Shown: positions 7,373 through 15,461 of the stretch, one piece after another | How positions within the stretch are numbered: the first letter of the stretch is position 1 | How the letters are laid out: every line of letters begins with the position of its first letter | Origin: Saccharopolyspora endophytica | GTDB taxonomy: Bacteria > Actinomycetota > Actinomycetes > Mycobacteriales > Pseudonocardiaceae | NCBI RefSeq assembly: GCF_018070075.1 | Contig: NZ_JAGPXE010000019.1 | Coordinates: 33,476 to 97,475 of the forward strand | DNA: 64,000 bases | Direction: 5' to 3' | Notes under the pieces: model-generated | What the model saw: the letters and a program-made list of their open reading frames with translations, nothing else | What the model was told of the DNA's origin: nothing | Databases searched by the model: none | Translations under genes and position numbers: made by a program

Positions 7373-8692
7373 GTGTCAGTGGCGATGCCGGGGTCGGTTC
7401 CTGTTGCGGAGGCGGTGGACGGCCGCCAGGTGCGGAAGGTGGCGTTGTCCGGGCTGCTGGGCACGGTCATCGAGTACTACGACTTCCTGCTCTACTCGAC
7501 GATGGCCGCGCTGGTGTTCGGGACGTTGTACTTCCCCGGGTCCAACCCCGCCGTGTCCACCATCGCCGCGTTCGGGACGCTGGCCGCGGGGTACGTCGCG
7601 CGGCCGCTCGGCGGGTTGATCTTCGGGCACTTCGGCGACAAGCTCGGGCGCAAGTCCGCGCTGGTCATGAGCATGGTGCTGATGGGTGTGGCGAGCGTGC
7701 TCATCGGCGTGCTGCCCACGTACTCGTCGATCGGGTTGACCGCCCCGGTCCTGCTGGTGCTGCTGCGCTGCGTTCAGGGGATCGCGGTGGGCGGTGAGTA
7801 CGGCGGTGCGGCGCTGATGGTCATCGAGCACGCCGATGCGCGTCGCCGCGGAGCGTGGGTCGGCGTCATGCAGGCGGGTTCGCCGCTGGGGTCGCTGCTG
7901 TCGAACGGGGCCGTCGCGCTGGTGACGTTGCTGCCACGGGAGGACTTCGTGTCCTGGGGATGGCGGATCCCGTTCCTGGCCAGCGCGATCCTGCTGATCA
8001 TCGGCCTGTACGTCCGGTTGAGCGTGGTGGAGAGCCCGCTGTTCCGGCAGGCGATGGCGAAGGCGGGTGAGCGGGAGTCGTTGCCGCTGCTGCGGGTGCT
8101 GCGGCGTCCGCGCGCGGTGCTGCTGGCGTGCGCTGCGGGGATCGGGCCGTTCGCGATGACGGCGCTGATCGGCTCGCACAGCGTCGCCTACGCCAAGGGG
8201 CTCGGCTACGACCTGCCGGACATCATGCGCGCACACCTGCTGATCAGCCTGACCGGCCTGATCGGGATCCCGATCTTCTCCGCCCTCTCCGACCGCATCG
8301 GCCGACGCCGGGTGCTGCTGATCGGCGCGTCCGGGGCGGTGCTGTTCGCGTTCCCGATGTACGCCCTGCTGGAAGCGCGGACCGTGCCGGCGATGATCGC
8401 GGCGCTGGTGGTCGCGCAGATCTTCCAGAACCTCATGTACGCGCCGCTGGCACCGATGCTGTCGGAGATGTTCGGGACCCGCGTGCGCTACACCGGGGTG
8501 TCGCTGGGGTACCAGATGGCGAGCCTGCTCGGCGCAGGCTTCACCCCGATGATCGCGGCGACGCTGGTGGCCGGCACGGGCGGGTCGAGCCTCCCGTTGA
8601 GCTGCATCATCGTGGGTGCGGTCGGTATTTCGATCGTCTCGGTCCTGCTGATCTCCGAGACCCGGGGCCGGGATCTCGGTGAGGAGCGGTGA
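7373..8692 (+). CDS. MFS transporter, MHS family, coupled to acyl-CoA ligase
   Basis: About 439 residues with the MHS signature (SGLLGTVIEYYDFLLYSTMAAL), GHFGDKLGRKSALV in loop 2-3 and RCVQGIAVGGEYGGAALMVIEHA. Twelve hydrophobic segments are visible. It probably imports a carboxylate with protons. GGAGGA at 7363-7368 supports GTG 7373; GTG 7370 and GTG 7379 are alternatives. Its TGA overlaps the GTG of the ligase gene, so import and CoA activation are translated together, which suggests the ligase acts on the imported acid. Confidence 0.85.
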   Translation: MSVAMPGSVPVAEAVDGRQVRKVALSGLLGTVIEYYDFLLYSTMAALVFGTLYFPGSNPAVSTIAAFGTLAAGYVARPLGGLIFGHFGDKLGRKSALVMSMVLMGVASVLIGVLPTYSSIGLTAPVLLVLLRCVQGIAVGGEYGGAALMVIEHADARRRGAWVGVMQAGSPLGSLLSNGAVALVTLLPREDFVSWGWRIPFLASAILLIIGLYVRLSVVESPLFRQAMAKAGERESLPLLRVLRRPRAVLLACAAGIGPFAMTALIGSHSVAYAKGLGYDLPDIMRAHLLISLTGLIGIPIFSALSDRIGRRRVLLIGASGAVLFAFPMYALLEARTVPAMIAALVVAQIFQNLMYAPLAPMLSEMFGTRVRYTGVSLGYQMASLLGAGFTPMIAATLVAGTGGSSLPLSCIIVGAVGISIVSVLLISETRGRDLGEER

Positions 8693-10326
8693 GCACGTTC
8701 GCCGAGGTCGTGCGCTCGCGGGCCGGCGACGAGCGGGTCGGGCTGCGCTTCGAGGAGCGGTCGTGGACGTGGGCGCAGGTCGTCGCCGAAGGGGCGCGGC
8801 GCGCGGCATGGCTTCGCAACGCACGTGTTCGGCACGTCGGGTTGCTGCTGGAGAACGTGCCCGACCACGTGTTCTGGATCGTCGCCGCCGCGCTGGAGGG
8901 CGTGGTCGTGGTGGGCATCAACCCGACCCGGCGGGGCGCCGGTCTCGCCCGCGACATCCGGCACACCGAGTGCGAGGTCGTCGTCACCGAGACGCGCTTG
9001 GCGGGACTGCTCGACGGGATCGACCACGGAGCATCGGTTTTCAACGTCGACAGCGACCTCAACCTGCTTCCCGAACGCGCTGACCTGCCATCGGTTTCAC
9101 CGGAACCGGACCGGACGTTGTTGCTGCTGTTCAGCTCCGGGTCGACCGGGGCGCCGAAGGCGGTGATCTGCTCGCAGGGCCGGTTGGGTGCGCTCGCGGA
9201 GTCGCTGGCCGTGCGCACCGAGCTCACGCGGGACTCGGTGTCGTACCTGTGCATGCCGTTGTTCCACGGCAACTCGGCGATGATGAACCTTGCACCGGCG
9301 ATGCACGTCGGGTCGACTGTGTGCCTGGCCCGGAAGTTCTCCGCGTCCGGCTTCGCGCGCGACATCCACCGCTACGGCGTCACCTTCGTCAACTACGTGG
9401 GACGCACGCTCGCCTACGTCCTCGCGCGGCCGGAGACCGATGCCGACCGGCGCAGCACGCTGCGGCTCGCCGTCGGTACCGAAGCCTCACCGGCCGACGC
9501 CGAACGGTTCGCGGAGCGCTTCGGCTGCCGGGTCTCCGAGGGGTACGGGATGAGCGAGGGCGTGCTGCGGATCAACCGGACCGCCGACAGCCCACCGGAC
9601 TCGCTCGGTCTGCCGGTGGGCGGGCTCGACGTCCGGGTGCTGCGGGAGGACACCGGAACCGAATGCCCGCCCGGGGTGTTCGACGAGCACGGGCGGTTGA
9701 GCAACGCCGAGGAGGCCATCGGGCAGATCGTCGCCCTCGGGCAGGCTGCCGCGTTCGAGGGCTACTACAACAACCCCGAGGCCCAGGCCGAGCGCGTGCG
9801 CGGCGAGGACTTCTGGACCGGCGACCTCGCCTACCGCGACGCCGACGGGTTCTTCTACTTCGCCGGGCGCACCGCCGACCGGCTCCGCGTCGACGGCGAG
9901 AACTTCGCCGCGGCGTCGGTGGAACGAATCCTCCAGCGCTGGGAGCCGGTCGAAGCGGTGGCGGTCTACCCGGTGCCGGACCCCCGCACCGGCGACCAGG
10001 TCATGTGCGCCCTCCAACTCCGGGGCGAGTTCGATCCGGTGGCCTTCGCGGATTTCCTCGCCGCTCAGCCCGATCTGGGCACCAAGTGGCTCCCCCGCTT
10101 CGTCCGCATCACCGGCGAGATCCCCCTCACCGCCAGCAACAAGACGACCAAAACCCCCTTGCGCCACGCGGCCTGGCGCACCGACGACACCGTCTACCAC
10201 CGCCCGACGGCCGAGCTCCGGTACGACCGCTTCGCAGCGGAAGACCTGCACCGCTGGGAGAGCGCCTTCATCACCCACGCTCGCGCAGCGCTGCTACCAC
10301 CGGAACCCGGCTCACCACGCCGCTGA
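8689..10326 (+). CDS. AMP-dependent acyl-CoA synthetase, FadD17-like
   Basis: 545 residues of the ANL adenylating superfamily. Visible motifs are the phosphate loop LLLFSSGSTGAPKAV, the ATP motif SEGYGMSE, the hinge/adenylation motif WTGDLAYRDADGFFYFAGR and the C-terminal catalytic-Lys region PLTASNKTTKTPLR. The overall pattern resembles mycobacterial FadD17 rather than short-chain acetyl-CoA synthetases. It activates a carboxylic acid to its CoA thioester; chain length is unknown. The GTG start overlaps the transporter stop (GTGA). Confidence 0.85.
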   Translation: MSTFAEVVRSRAGDERVGLRFEERSWTWAQVVAEGARRAAWLRNARVRHVGLLLENVPDHVFWIVAAALEGVVVVGINPTRRGAGLARDIRHTECEVVVTETRLAGLLDGIDHGASVFNVDSDLNLLPERADLPSVSPEPDRTLLLLFSSGSTGAPKAVICSQGRLGALAESLAVRTELTRDSVSYLCMPLFHGNSAMMNLAPAMHVGSTVCLARKFSASGFARDIHRYGVTFVNYVGRTLAYVLARPETDADRRSTLRLAVGTEASPADAERFAERFGCRVSEGYGMSEGVLRINRTADSPPDSLGLPVGGLDVRVLREDTGTECPPGVFDEHGRLSNAEEAIGQIVALGQAAAFEGYYNNPEAQAERVRGEDFWTGDLAYRDADGFFYFAGRTADRLRVDGENFAAASVERILQRWEPVEAVAVYPVPDPRTGDQVMCALQLRGEFDPVAFADFLAAQPDLGTKWLPRFVRITGEIPLTASNKTTKTPLRHAAWRTDDTVYHRPTAELRYDRFAAEDLHRWESAFITHARAALLPPEPGSPRR

Positions 10327-10389
10327 GGGCGGATCTGCTCAGGGCAGCGCGGGGCTTCGCGAGCGGGGTGGCGGGGGCATGGTCGGGTC

Positions 10390-11013
10390 ATGGCCAACGA
10401 TGAGAAGCAGCCGATGTTCGACCACCGGCTTCGCGAGAGGTTCTACGACCAGCGGGTTCTGGTGCTCGACGGTCCGCTCGAAGACGACAACGGGACGGTG
10501 CTGATCACGCAGATGCTGTCCCTCGCCCACTCCGATCCCGGCAAGGACATCGCGCTGTGGATCCACTCCCCCGGCGGCTCGGTGCCGGCGATGCTCGCGA
10601 TCCGCGACGTGATGCGGCTCGTGCCGTGCGACGTGTCCACGCTCGCGCTCGGACTCGCGTGCAGCGCGGGCCAGTTCCTGCTGTCGGCGGGCACTCCCGG
10701 CAAGCGCTTCGCTCTGCCGCACGCGCGAATCCTGATGCACCAGGGTTCGGCCGGGATCAGCGGTTCGGCCGTCGAGGTGGAGGTGCAGGCCGATGACCTG
10801 CGCTACACGCGGGACACGGTGCTCGGCCTGATCGCCGAGGACACCGGGCAGCCCGTCGAGCGGGTCTTCGCCGACTCGCTGCACGACCGCTGGTTCAGCA
10901 GCGAGCAGGCCCGCGAGTACGGGTTCGTCGACCACATCGTCGACGGTCTGGGTCAGGTGATGCCGATGCGGACGCCCATGGGCCTCAGCGCGGAGACGGG
11001 AGTTCGGGCATGA
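10390..11013 (+). CDS. clpP: ATP-dependent Clp protease proteolytic subunit, first of pair
   Basis: 207 residues of the ClpP serine peptidase family. The triad is in place: Ser92 in GLACSAGQFLL, His117 in ARILMHQ and Asp166 in LHDRWFSS. Together with an AAA+ unfoldase it degrades cytoplasmic proteins. The gene overlaps the second clpP (ATGA) and the two converge on a ClgR/PopR-type regulator. This arrangement resembles the streptomycete clpP3-clpP4 locus rather than the housekeeping clpP1-clpP2, which normally sits beside tig and clpX. Confidence 0.9.
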   Translation: MANDEKQPMFDHRLRERFYDQRVLVLDGPLEDDNGTVLITQMLSLAHSDPGKDIALWIHSPGGSVPAMLAIRDVMRLVPCDVSTLALGLACSAGQFLLSAGTPGKRFALPHARILMHQGSAGISGSAVEVEVQADDLRYTRDTVLGLIAEDTGQPVERVFADSLHDRWFSSEQAREYGFVDHIVDGLGQVMPMRTPMGLSAETGVRA

Positions 11014-11600
11014 CCAGCTACACCATCCCCAACGTCATCACCCGCAGCTCCCACGGCGAGCGGATCATGGACGTCTACTCGCACCTGCTCGCCGAACGCA
11101 TCGTCTACCTCGGCACGCCCATCGACTCCGGTGTCGCCAACGCGCTGATCGCCCAGCTGCTGCACCTGGAGGCCGACAGCCCGGATCGGGAGATCAACCT
11201 CTACATCAACTCCGAGGGCGGTGACCCGTCCGCGATGCTCGCGCTCTACGACACCGTCCGCTACATCAAGGCTCCGGTCGCCACGACCTGCGTGGGCCAA
11301 GCTGTCGCGGCCAGTGCGGTGCTGCTCGCGGCAGGAGCACCCGGCCGTCGCGCCGTGCTGCCGCACACGCGGGTGGTGCTGCACCAGCCGGCCGCGCAGG
11401 GCCGCGGCACCATCCCGGACCTGATCCTGCAGGCGGACGAGGTGATCCGGGTCCGCACCCAGCTGGAGGAGATCCTGTCTCGGCACACCGGCCAGGAGGT
11501 GCCGACGCTGCGCCACGACACCGACCGCGACCGGGTCTTCGACGCGCCGGAGGCGGTCGCCTACGGCCTCGCCGACCACGTCCTGGAGGAGCGGGGTTAG
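11010..11600 (+). CDS. clpP: ClpP paralogue, second of pair, with displaced active-site Ser
   Basis: 196 residues of ClpP fold. His125 (RVVLHQ) and Asp174 (TDRDRVF) of the triad are present, but the nucleophile region reads GQAVAASAVLLAAG where active ClpPs read GQAASxxxxLLAAG: aligned without gaps, the serine position is Ala100 and the only Ser is Ser102. It may be an inactive or altered ring subunit working with the first ClpP. The ATG overlaps the previous stop. Its TAG overlaps the TAA of the convergent regulator within the four bases TTAG. Confidence 0.85.
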   Translation: MTSYTIPNVITRSSHGERIMDVYSHLLAERIVYLGTPIDSGVANALIAQLLHLEADSPDREINLYINSEGGDPSAMLALYDTVRYIKAPVATTCVGQAVAASAVLLAAGAPGRRAVLPHTRVVLHQPAAQGRGTIPDLILQADEVIRVRTQLEEILSRHTGQEVPTLRHDTDRDRVFDAPEAVAYGLADHVLEERG

Positions 11601-11932
11601 GCCGCGATCAGCAGCGGGCCGGCCGGGCGACCGACGGGAGCGGGAGCCGCGGGCCGGCTGCGCCGGACCTGCCCGGCGATGCTGCCGAGCAGATCGGCGA
11701 GGTCGATGCCGAGCGCTCCGGTGACCGCGGCGATCATCTCGCTGGAGGGTTCCTTGCGGCCCCGCTCGATCTCGGAGAGGTACTGGGGTGAGACACCGGC
11801 TCGCTCGGCGACGTCGACGAGCCGGTCACCCCGGTCTTCCCTGATGGCGCGCAGGCTGCGGCCGAGCTCCTCGCGCCACAGCGGCTCGGGCTCGGTCTCG
11901 CGCCTGGGCCTGAACTCAACGACGTCCGCCAT
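11597..11932 (-). CDS. ClgR/PopR-family XRE regulator of clp genes
   Basis: 111 residues. A Cro/C1-type HTH (about residues 22-75) contains ERAGVSPQYLSEIERGRKEPSSEMI, the near-invariant ClgR/PopR helix pattern, followed by a short tail ending in AA. Family members activate clp protease genes and are themselves Clp substrates through C-terminal Ala residues; the terminal LLIAA here fits that idea but is not proof. It faces the two clpP genes tail to tail. The ATG at 11932 is chosen because the HTH starts soon after; an in-frame start at 11959 exists. Confidence 0.75.
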   Translation of the reverse strand: MADVVEFRPRRETEPEPLWREELGRSLRAIREDRGDRLVDVAERAGVSPQYLSEIERGRKEPSSEMIAAVTGALGIDLADLLGSIAGQVRRSRPAAPAPVGRPAGPLLIAA

Positions 11933-11970
11933 GCGCCAATCCTGACACCGTCCAGCCACCCGGGAAGCCC

Positions 11971-11989
11971 GTTCCGCTGACGGCGGAAC
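11971..11989. promoter_or_regulatory. ClgR-type operator upstream of the regulator
   Basis: GTTCCGC-TGACG-GCGGAAC is a perfect 7-bp inverted repeat whose centre fits the core of the published actinobacterial ClgR motif (CGCYNANRGCG). It sits about 40 nt before the regulator start, so autoregulation is likely. I found no equal match in the 63 nt before the first clpP. Confidence 0.6.
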
Positions 11990-12032
11990 CGATCAACCCG
12001 CCGCCAAGTCCTGCTGGATCATGGCGGTGGGG

Positions 12033-12893
12033 TCACGAGTTCTGCTCGGCGGGGTCGTAGGACTTCAGGAACTCCTCGAGCGCGGTGAGGTGATCGGTGT
12101 TGATCTGGTCGACGTCGGCGTCGACGAGTTCGCGCCAGACCGCTTCCCGGGCGCCGGGTTCGATGTCCGGGGTGGCCCAGAAGCGCACCTCGTGGCCCTC
12201 GGCGTGGGCGCGATCGACGAGCTCGTGCAGCTTCTGCCGCTCGTGCTCCGGCATGGGTCCGATGCCCTGCCAGGTGAACAGGCGGGTCCAGTTCTCGGAG
12301 AGGACCACGAGGTCGGCGCTGGTGGCATCGGCCGGCGGCGGAGTGGCGATGCGGCCGTCTCCGGACGCCCAGCGGACCGGGTCGTCGAAGGTCTGGTTGG
12401 CCAGCTGGCCGGAGACGACGACCTCGACGGCGCGGGTGGTCTCGCGGTCGTTCGCCCACGAGCTGACCAGCTGGGGGCGGTCGTCGAGCTGGTCGGCGAG
12501 CACGTCCCACACCGCCTGGCCGCCGTCCTTGACGTCGACGTAGAGGCGCAGCGGCTCGGTGGCACCGTCGTAGATCTCGCCGCCGTTGGCACCGGCGATC
12601 TCGGCCAGGGGTTCGAGGTAGAGCGACTCCAGGGTGCGGCTGCAGTCGGGCGCGTCGTGGCCGATGCACAGCTCGCCGTTCACCAGCCAGACATCGGCCT
12701 CGACGCTCCGGAAACCGTGCGCGAGCGCGTCGAACAGCGGCCGCGGGTGCTCGTAGTCGTTGTGAGCGTGGGCTCTCTCCAACGGCTGCACCCCGTCGGT
12801 GGGGCCCGCCACCGGTTCCGCGTGGGCGCTGATCGGCACGAAGAGCGCGAGAGCGGTCTGGGCGGTCAGGAAGAATGTCCGAGATGCACGCAT
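12033..12893 (-). CDS. secreted PI-PLC/glycerophosphodiesterase-like TIM-barrel protein
   Basis: 286 residues with a Sec signal peptide (MRASRTFFLTAQTALALFVPISAHA). The mature part starts with RAHAHNDYEHPRPLFDALAHGFRSVEADVWLVNGELCIGHD, which has the paired His, the E-x-D and the H-D of the PLC-like phosphodiesterase barrel, close to the Aim6-like branch. It should act outside the cell on a phosphodiester, perhaps a phospholipid head group. It is transcribed alone. Confidence 0.75.
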   Translation of the reverse strand: MRASRTFFLTAQTALALFVPISAHAEPVAGPTDGVQPLERAHAHNDYEHPRPLFDALAHGFRSVEADVWLVNGELCIGHDAPDCSRTLESLYLEPLAEIAGANGGEIYDGATEPLRLYVDVKDGGQAVWDVLADQLDDRPQLVSSWANDRETTRAVEVVVSGQLANQTFDDPVRWASGDGRIATPPPADATSADLVVLSENWTRLFTWQGIGPMPEHERQKLHELVDRAHAEGHEVRFWATPDIEPGAREAVWRELVDADVDQINTDHLTALEEFLKSYDPAEQNS

Positions 12894-13000
12894 GCGCGCT
12901 ATCCGAGCAGCGCTAGCGGACGCCGAGGTGGCCTGTCGGTTGCGGATGGGCCGCGCCCGGTCGACTGCGGCACGAACTCCACCACCGGAGGTTCGCGCGA

Positions 13001-13654
13001 TCAGTCCCGGACGAGGCGGCGGGTGTACCCGGCGGCCAGCAGGCGCTGATAGGCCGCTTCGACCTCGGCGGGCACGTCTTGCGGAACGGCGAAGCCGCGC
13101 TCGGCGTAGAGGGTGATGCGCTGGGTGTCGCCGACGAGCATGTCGATGACGCGGTCGGCGTCACCGATGGCGCGGACGTAGTCGTCCAGCGGGGTGCGCT
13201 GCGAGCTGCAGACGATGTCCGCCTCGGGCCAGACCTTCTTCGCCGTGGCGAAGGCGCGTCGCTGCTGGTACGGCTTGGACACCAGCAGCAGGGACTCGGT
13301 CTCCCGGCCGGCGAGGGCCTGGCGGGTGAACTCGATGTTCTCGGCGGTGTTGGTGGCTTTCGGCTCGACGACGATCGCCGCGCCCGGAACGCCGCGCCCG
13401 ATCGCGTGCTCGCGGTAGTGCACGGCCTCGCCGCGCGGGAAGCGCTCGACGGTCGTCGGGGCGTTGGCGCCGGTGAACACGACCAGCGGGAACCACCCGC
13501 TTCCGTAGAGCTCGACGATGTGGTCGGCGACGCCGAGATCGTGGCTGCCCAGCCCGACTCCGACGTCGCAACGCCGCAGCTCGTGACCCATGTCGTGGTA
13601 GTCCCACAACAGCTCCGCGTCGGCGCGGTGCTCCTCCGGAACGGCAGTCCCCAT
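13001..13654 (-). CDS. YdcF/SanA-like DUF218 protein
   Basis: 217 residues without a membrane anchor. The DUF218 fold shows VGVGLGSHDLGVADHIVELY, the VVFTGANAP strand, KATNTAENIEFTRQALAG and the VSKPYQQRRAFATAKK motif. YdcF binds S-adenosylmethionine in E. coli, but no reaction is settled for this family. The ATG at 13654 is the only sensible start. It lies between secreted or protease genes on the same strand, without obvious coupling. Confidence 0.8.
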   Translation of the reverse strand: MGTAVPEEHRADAELLWDYHDMGHELRRCDVGVGLGSHDLGVADHIVELYGSGWFPLVVFTGANAPTTVERFPRGEAVHYREHAIGRGVPGAAIVVEPKATNTAENIEFTRQALAGRETESLLLVSKPYQQRRAFATAKKVWPEADIVCSSQRTPLDDYVRAIGDADRVIDMLVGDTQRITLYAERGFAVPQDVPAEVEAAYQRLLAAGYTRRLVRD

Positions 13655-13704
13655 CGACGCCTCACCTCCACAGCTCGGACCGATCCGGCGAACCTATCCT
13701 CCGG

Positions 13705-14667
13705 TCAGGCCGCCGCGTCCTGGAGCTCGGTGGGTTCTGCGATGACGTCGACCATCGCGCCGTTGCGGGTGACGGTGATCTGCAGCGGCTTGCCGATGGC
13801 TTCGGCGAACATGAGCCGTTGCAGCCCCTGGGCGTTGCGGACCGGCTCGCCCGCGGCGGTCAGCACGAGGTCGCCGGGGTGGAGGCCGGCGCGGTCGGCC
13901 GGGCTGCGGCGCACGACGTCGACGACCCGCAGACCGGTGCGCTGGTCGATCCGCCGCGCCAGCTCCTCCGGCAGCGGCGCGGGCGTGGTGACCAGGCCGA
14001 GGTAGGCGCGGCGAACCCGCCCGGTGCGCATCAGCGAGTAGATGATCCGGCGGGTCGTCGAGTTGATCGGAATCGCCAGCCCCACGCCGATCCCGGCCAC
14101 GGCCGTGTTGATCCCGACCACGACGCCTCGTGCGTCGGCGAGGGCACCGCCCGAGTTGCCGGGGTTGAGCGCGGCGTCGGTCTGGATGACGTCCTCGATC
14201 ATGCGAGCGGCGTGACCGCCACCCGAGGGCATCGACCGTCCGAGGCCGCTGACGACGCCTGCCGTGACCGAGCCGGTCAGGCCGAGCGGATTGCCCACCG
14301 CCACCACCAGCTGGCCCACGACGAGCTCGTCGCTGTCGCCGAGCTCCACCGGTTTCGGCGTCTGCCCGTCCGCGCGGACGACCGCCAGGTCCGACAGCGG
14401 ATCGGCGCCCACCAAGGACATCTCGGCGCTGGTGCCGTCGGCGAAGTAAGCGGTCCCGCCGCGCGAACCGCCGAGGACGTGCGCGTTGGTCAGCATGAAA
14501 CCGTCCGCGGTGAACACCACCGCCGACCCCTTGGCCTCGCCCCACGCTCCGCGGGTGCGCAGGCTGGCCACGCTGGGCGTGATCTCCGCGGCCACCGAGC
14601 TCACGGTGCGCGAATAGGCATCCATCGCCCCCGCGTCGGACGATTCGGGAGCTCCGTGCTCAGCCAT
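13705..14667 (-). CDS. S1C trypsin-like serine protease with PDZ domain (HtrA/DegQ type), no membrane anchor
   Basis: 320 residues. The protease part holds the triad His (MLTNAHVLGG), Asp (DPLSDLAVVR) and Ser (DAALNPGNSGGAL); a single PDZ domain follows (YLGLVTTPAPL to VTRNGAMVDV). Unlike most actinomycete HtrA proteins, no signal peptide or N-terminal membrane helix is seen, so it may act in the cytoplasm or leave by another route. HtrA proteases degrade or refold damaged proteins. It is transcribed alone. Confidence 0.85.
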   Translation of the reverse strand: MAEHGAPESSDAGAMDAYSRTVSSVAAEITPSVASLRTRGAWGEAKGSAVVFTADGFMLTNAHVLGGSRGGTAYFADGTSAEMSLVGADPLSDLAVVRADGQTPKPVELGDSDELVVGQLVVAVGNPLGLTGSVTAGVVSGLGRSMPSGGGHAARMIEDVIQTDAALNPGNSGGALADARGVVVGINTAVAGIGVGLAIPINSTTRRIIYSLMRTGRVRRAYLGLVTTPAPLPEELARRIDQRTGLRVVDVVRRSPADRAGLHPGDLVLTAAGEPVRNAQGLQRLMFAEAIGKPLQITVTRNGAMVDVIAEPTELQDAAA

Positions 14668-14735
14668 CTCGACCTCCCCGCCTCAAGCCGTTGCCGGGAT
14701 AACACCGCCCCACCACCGGGACATTCCCGGAACGA

Positions 14736-15371
14736 TCAGCGGTAGGCGCGGAGGAAGGCGTCGACCCCGTCGGCGATGAGGGCGTGGAGCTCTCCGGTGT
14801 TGCGGGCCAGATCCGGGTCCTCGTCGATGACGTCGAGGGCCAGGCGCATGGTCAGGGCGATGAAGTGCTGGACCGCGCGGCGCGGGTCGGGGACGTGCAG
14901 GTCTCCCCTGTCGGCGTAGCGGGTGAAGCGCTGCTCCAGGGAGCGTTCCGGCTCGTCGTCGAGCCCGTCGGGCAGTCGCGGAGCCGGTGGCGCCTGGGCG
15001 TTGAGGCGGCGGAAGTTGACGTAGACCGAGGACGGGAAGGTCTCGGTGGTGACCCGCTGCGCGAAGGCGTGCAGTGCTTCGCGCAGGTCCCGGTCTTCGG
15101 TGAGCTCCTCGTCGATGGCCGCGCGGATGGTGGTCAGCAGGACGTCGCCGGAGCGCTCCAGGACCCCTTGGAACAGGGCGCGCTTGTCGCCGAAGTGGTC
15201 GTAGACCGTGCGCTTGGAGACCTCGGCGCGGGTCGCGATCGCGTCGACGCTGGTGACCTCGAAGCCTTCGGAGACGAACAGCTCCTCGGCCGCGTCCAGG
15301 ATGGCCGCGCGCTTCATCTCGGTCCGCTTGCGCCGGCCGGGTGACTGCGGGGCCGTCCTGGGTGTCGCCAT
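14736..15371 (-). CDS. TetR/AcrR repressor of divergent efflux operon
   Basis: 211 residues. After a basic N-terminus, the HTH occupies about residues 20-65 (ILDAAEELFVSEGFEVTSVDAIATRAEVSKRTVYDHFGDKRALF), and a ligand-binding C-terminal domain of TetR_C type follows. It is divergent from an MFS pump and FAD monooxygenase operon, with a 19-bp palindrome in the shared 90-nt gap, so it most likely represses both itself and the pump until an inducer binds. Confidence 0.9.
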   Translation of the reverse strand: MATPRTAPQSPGRRKRTEMKRAAILDAAEELFVSEGFEVTSVDAIATRAEVSKRTVYDHFGDKRALFQGVLERSGDVLLTTIRAAIDEELTEDRDLREALHAFAQRVTTETFPSSVYVNFRRLNAQAPPAPRLPDGLDDEPERSLEQRFTRYADRGDLHVPDPRRAVQHFIALTMRLALDVIDEDPDLARNTGELHALIADGVDAFLRAYR

Positions 15372-15398
15372 GGTTCACATCCTATTCTCAGCCAATTC

Positions 15399-15417
15399 AC
15401 ACTACACCGTGTAGTGT
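15399..15417. promoter_or_regulatory. TetR operator, 9-bp inverted repeat
   Basis: ACACTACAC-C-GTGTAGTGT is a perfect inverted repeat with a one-base centre, between the divergent tetR and MFS genes. It is the only such palindrome in the gap. Confidence 0.8.
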
Positions 15418-15461
15418 AGTTTTCACCGGGGCAAGCGCACACCGAACGCGAGGAGCGGTTC

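Noticed and set aside
10390..11600. Housekeeping clpP1-clpP2
   Set aside because: No tig or clpX neighbours, a displaced serine in the second subunit, and a ClgR/PopR-type regulator directly after the pair.
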